Under the pieces are notes generated by a model, which worked only from the letters and a program-made list of their open reading frames with translations, did no database searches and was not told the origin of the DNA. Positions 19,881 to 22,512 of a stretch of 22,512 bases of DNA are shown here, one piece after another; positions within the stretch are counted from its first letter, which is position 1, and every line of letters starts with the position of its first letter. This DNA is from Conidiobolus incongruus B7586 (Eukaryota > Entomophthoromycota > Entomophthoromycetes > Entomophthorales > Conidiobolaceae), in the NCBI GenBank assembly GCA_000697335.1, contig JNEM01016089.1, positions 1 through 22,512 on the forward strand, read 5' to 3'. The translations under genes and the position numbers were made by a program.

Positions 19881-21737
19881 AGTTTTTAGTGATATTAATG
19901 TAAATATTATTTTTTCCAATATAAATTTTATAAAGTAAAAAGAAAATTTATTGTCAATTTTTGGCTTTTCATTACTCTCTTTGCTTAAATTATATCAATT
20001 ATAGATTTAATTCAATATTTGGCTTAATATATTAAATTATTGTAAATAATTATTATCTTTTTATATCTTTGCTAACAAATATCTCTTTATTTTTTAACCT
20101 CTTTGCGAAGTAATTATTTCAACTTTGTTAATTTTAAATATGAGTTACTCTAAGATATTAAATTTATCAATAAATCTTTTAACTTACTTCAAAAAACATA
20201 TTGTATTTAGAATAATTAAACCAATTTAATACTCATTAGCTTTTATAATTCAAAATGAATAGTTTGATTATATACATTTAAAAGTTATCAATAATGATTT
20301 ACTATTATAGAATAAATTAAACCACTCAAAAATCGAACCTATTCAATAATTTTCTTTATAGTTTAAAAATTATATTATTATATCCTTAATCAATTATTAC
20401 TCTATTTATTATTAAATGAGAGAGTAGCACATTATAACATCATATCAAAATATAATACAACTATTGAAAAAACAGATATTTTTTATACATCCAAAAATTT
20501 AACTGTATCAAAGAATATAATACCTGTTAAATTTATAATTAATATATCCTATTTGGTTCCAATGATAGTGTAGATATTTTAGAGAACAAAAATATCCTCT
20601 ATTTTTGATTTTATTGAAAAAATTATTAACTTGTATCATATTCGAAGTTCTATCTCTTTATTTAGCTAGTCTTATTACGTCTACCTATTATTTTGAATCT
20701 AGACTACAAATTAATATCATTATTAAATATTATTATAAATTCAAAATAATCTCATAATATCAATACTAAATTCTATGTTTGAATTATTTTTATCAAACTT
20801 TATAATACCACTTTTCCATTATTTGTAAAGAAGCGATTGAAGTAATATTAATGAGTAACAAATATATTTATATTAAATAAATATGCTTTATCAATAATCT
20901 TTAATGGAAAATGGATATTATTTCAATAAATATTATATATTGATTAATTGAAATTTGAAATATATAATAGAAATAGCACAATTTGATAAAATAATGAGTA
21001 TATAAATATATATAATTTGTTAATATTATCCGGATTAACTTGTCAATATGTATTATAAGAATAAATAAGCATAATGATCCTTTAATTTCAACCAAAATAT
21101 ATTATTTTGAATAAAGGATTGAATAAATTCAAATATAGGTTTCAAATAAACCTCTTACATTATATATTATATTTTGAATTTTGATATATCAGGATAAAAT
21201 ATAGAAAATATCATTACTCATAAGTTTTTCCAATAATATATTATAACCATTCAAATATATGAGTTACTTTATTAAATTATTTGATTAAAATAGGCTATTA
21301 TTAAATATATCAATACATTTGAAAATTATTTTATTTAAGCTTTTTGAGCCCTTTTCCAAATACTGTTATTTTATTATATCTATATTATAGAAGTATTTAA
21401 TGTTAATAATGCAGACTGTTGGGTTTATAATAAATTCAAGTTTCAGTGGCAATGATGAGTTAAGCTGGTTTTGACGATAAACTTAAATTACAGCACAATG
21501 TATATAGGTTGTAGTGAAATATTTTCAATGAATATTTAAAAAAAACTATATCAAATATATATATAATAATTAAAAATTACCATCTTTTATTTCACTTAAT
21601 ATTATTTAACCTTATTTAATATTCTGATTATTTGTGAAAATTAGTGGTAAGTGAATTATCTAAATTTTCAAACCCATATTTTCAAATTAATACAATATGA
21701 TATTAAATTCATAATTATATATAAGCAATGAATAGTT

Positions 21738-21756
21738 TATATATATATATATATAT
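21738..21756. repeat. (TA)n microsatellite
   Basis: Nineteen-base uninterrupted alternating tract. Confidence 0.95.
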
Positions 21757-22512
21757 TCAAAATAGAGCAATTAACTTTAAATACAATATATTAATAATCT
21801 TTGATATTAGGAGGAACATGAAGATATTAACCTTATAATAATTAAAATTTAAAGCTCTATCTATTATACTATAATCAACGAAATGGAGAATTTTTCAATT
21901 CTTTGTTTTCCAAATATATTTTCAATTAAACAATTATAGAAAAAAAATAGATATGAGAGTAAATTCGTAATAGTTATGTATATCAATATTAAATGCTTTC
22001 TTTTTACAATTAATTTTTGAGAATTTCTTATTAAATTTAACTATAAATATATCTATCAAAAAATAAACACTATCATCTATAATAATAAAATTAGGAAAAT
22101 TTAACCAAAATCATTTAAAATTTATAAATAACAGTTGAAATCCAAGTTTTATGTCTTTTCTCCATTTAATATTATTTCGTAAATTATTTTATAGCTAGAG
22201 AGAAAACTGTCTAAATTTTTGTTGATTTTTTAAATATTAACTTAGGTTATTATTTTTGGAACTATCAATTATTCCATATTAAATATTAAAAACCACCATT
22301 TTTTTATAAAAAGATTAAAAAAATAAATAACTATAGTTGAACAAATCCTTTTAAATATTATTAAATCAAAAACCTGTCTAGGAATATAACTATCTTTATA
22401 TAATTATTTATTAAAATATAAATGAAAATACTAGGTTAGGCCAATATAATCATTTTTATATATTGGAAAAAAATTTATATATATATATAAATCATAACTA
22501 TTATTAATATAT

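Larger units (their letters stand above)
19200..22512. other. Gene-poor AT-rich DNA to the window end
   Basis: No supported gene or RNA. It contains microsatellites and an 11-bp-arm palindrome (19858-19880). The last 250 bases share a few ordered words (AAAACCACCA, AATCCTT, TTAGGCCA-like) with 5500-5800, too weak to call another repeat copy. Confidence 0.4.

Noticed and set aside
20901-21095. 64-codon minus-strand ORF
   Set aside because: It is low-complexity Ile/Tyr-rich translation of AT-rich DNA, with no compositional shift from the flanks.
22250-22512. A fourth copy of the AT-rich repeat at the right edge
   Set aside because: A few ordered words resemble 5500-5800, but the agreement is no better than expected at this base composition.

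Overview
The window is nuclear DNA from a very AT-rich eukaryote (sampled 60-base lines run from about 75% to 95% A+T). It has few genes and many (AT)n tracts. The one convincing gene is split by GT...AG introns with GTAAGT/GTATAA donors. Two decayed seven-transmembrane receptor genes carry rhodopsin-like landmarks: a TM3 Cys exactly 25 residues before an Arg-Tyr pair, and an Asn-Pro in TM7. Together these fit an early-diverging fungus with an AT-rich genome, for example the Conidiobolus/Entomophthoromycotina group. That placement is inference; nothing in the window proves it.

Layout. 1-1070: right-hand end of a long AT-rich dispersed repeat (copy 1), ending in a GC-richer 330-bp domain (687-1020). 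1652-2360 and 3657-4551: two receptor pseudogenes on the minus strand, in tandem, about 1.3 kb apart. About 4950-7900: an extremely AT-rich block whose right half is copy 2 of the repeat. 7900-9880: intergenic DNA with a possible 519-bp inverted-repeat element (9081-9599). 9880-11715: copy 3, again ending in the GC-richer domain (11319-11640). 13152-14682: a three-exon (or longer) minus-strand gene for a basic protein of about 425 residues with a Gly/Lys/Arg-rich tract and two weak RRM-like stretches. 14930-22512: almost gene-free AT-rich DNA with microsatellites and three short open islands. One of these (18978-19121) may be a decayed copy of the first recognised exon of the 13-14.7 kb gene.

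No operon-like or pathway relation links these genes. The picture is a gene-poor, repeat-dominated stretch holding one apparently intact host gene of unrecognised family, remnants of a receptor family, and three same-strand copies of one unnamed repeat. No tRNA, rRNA, CRISPR array or recognisable transposase or polymerase was seen. All similarity statements come from alignment by eye, which is risky in DNA of this composition; confidences reflect that.
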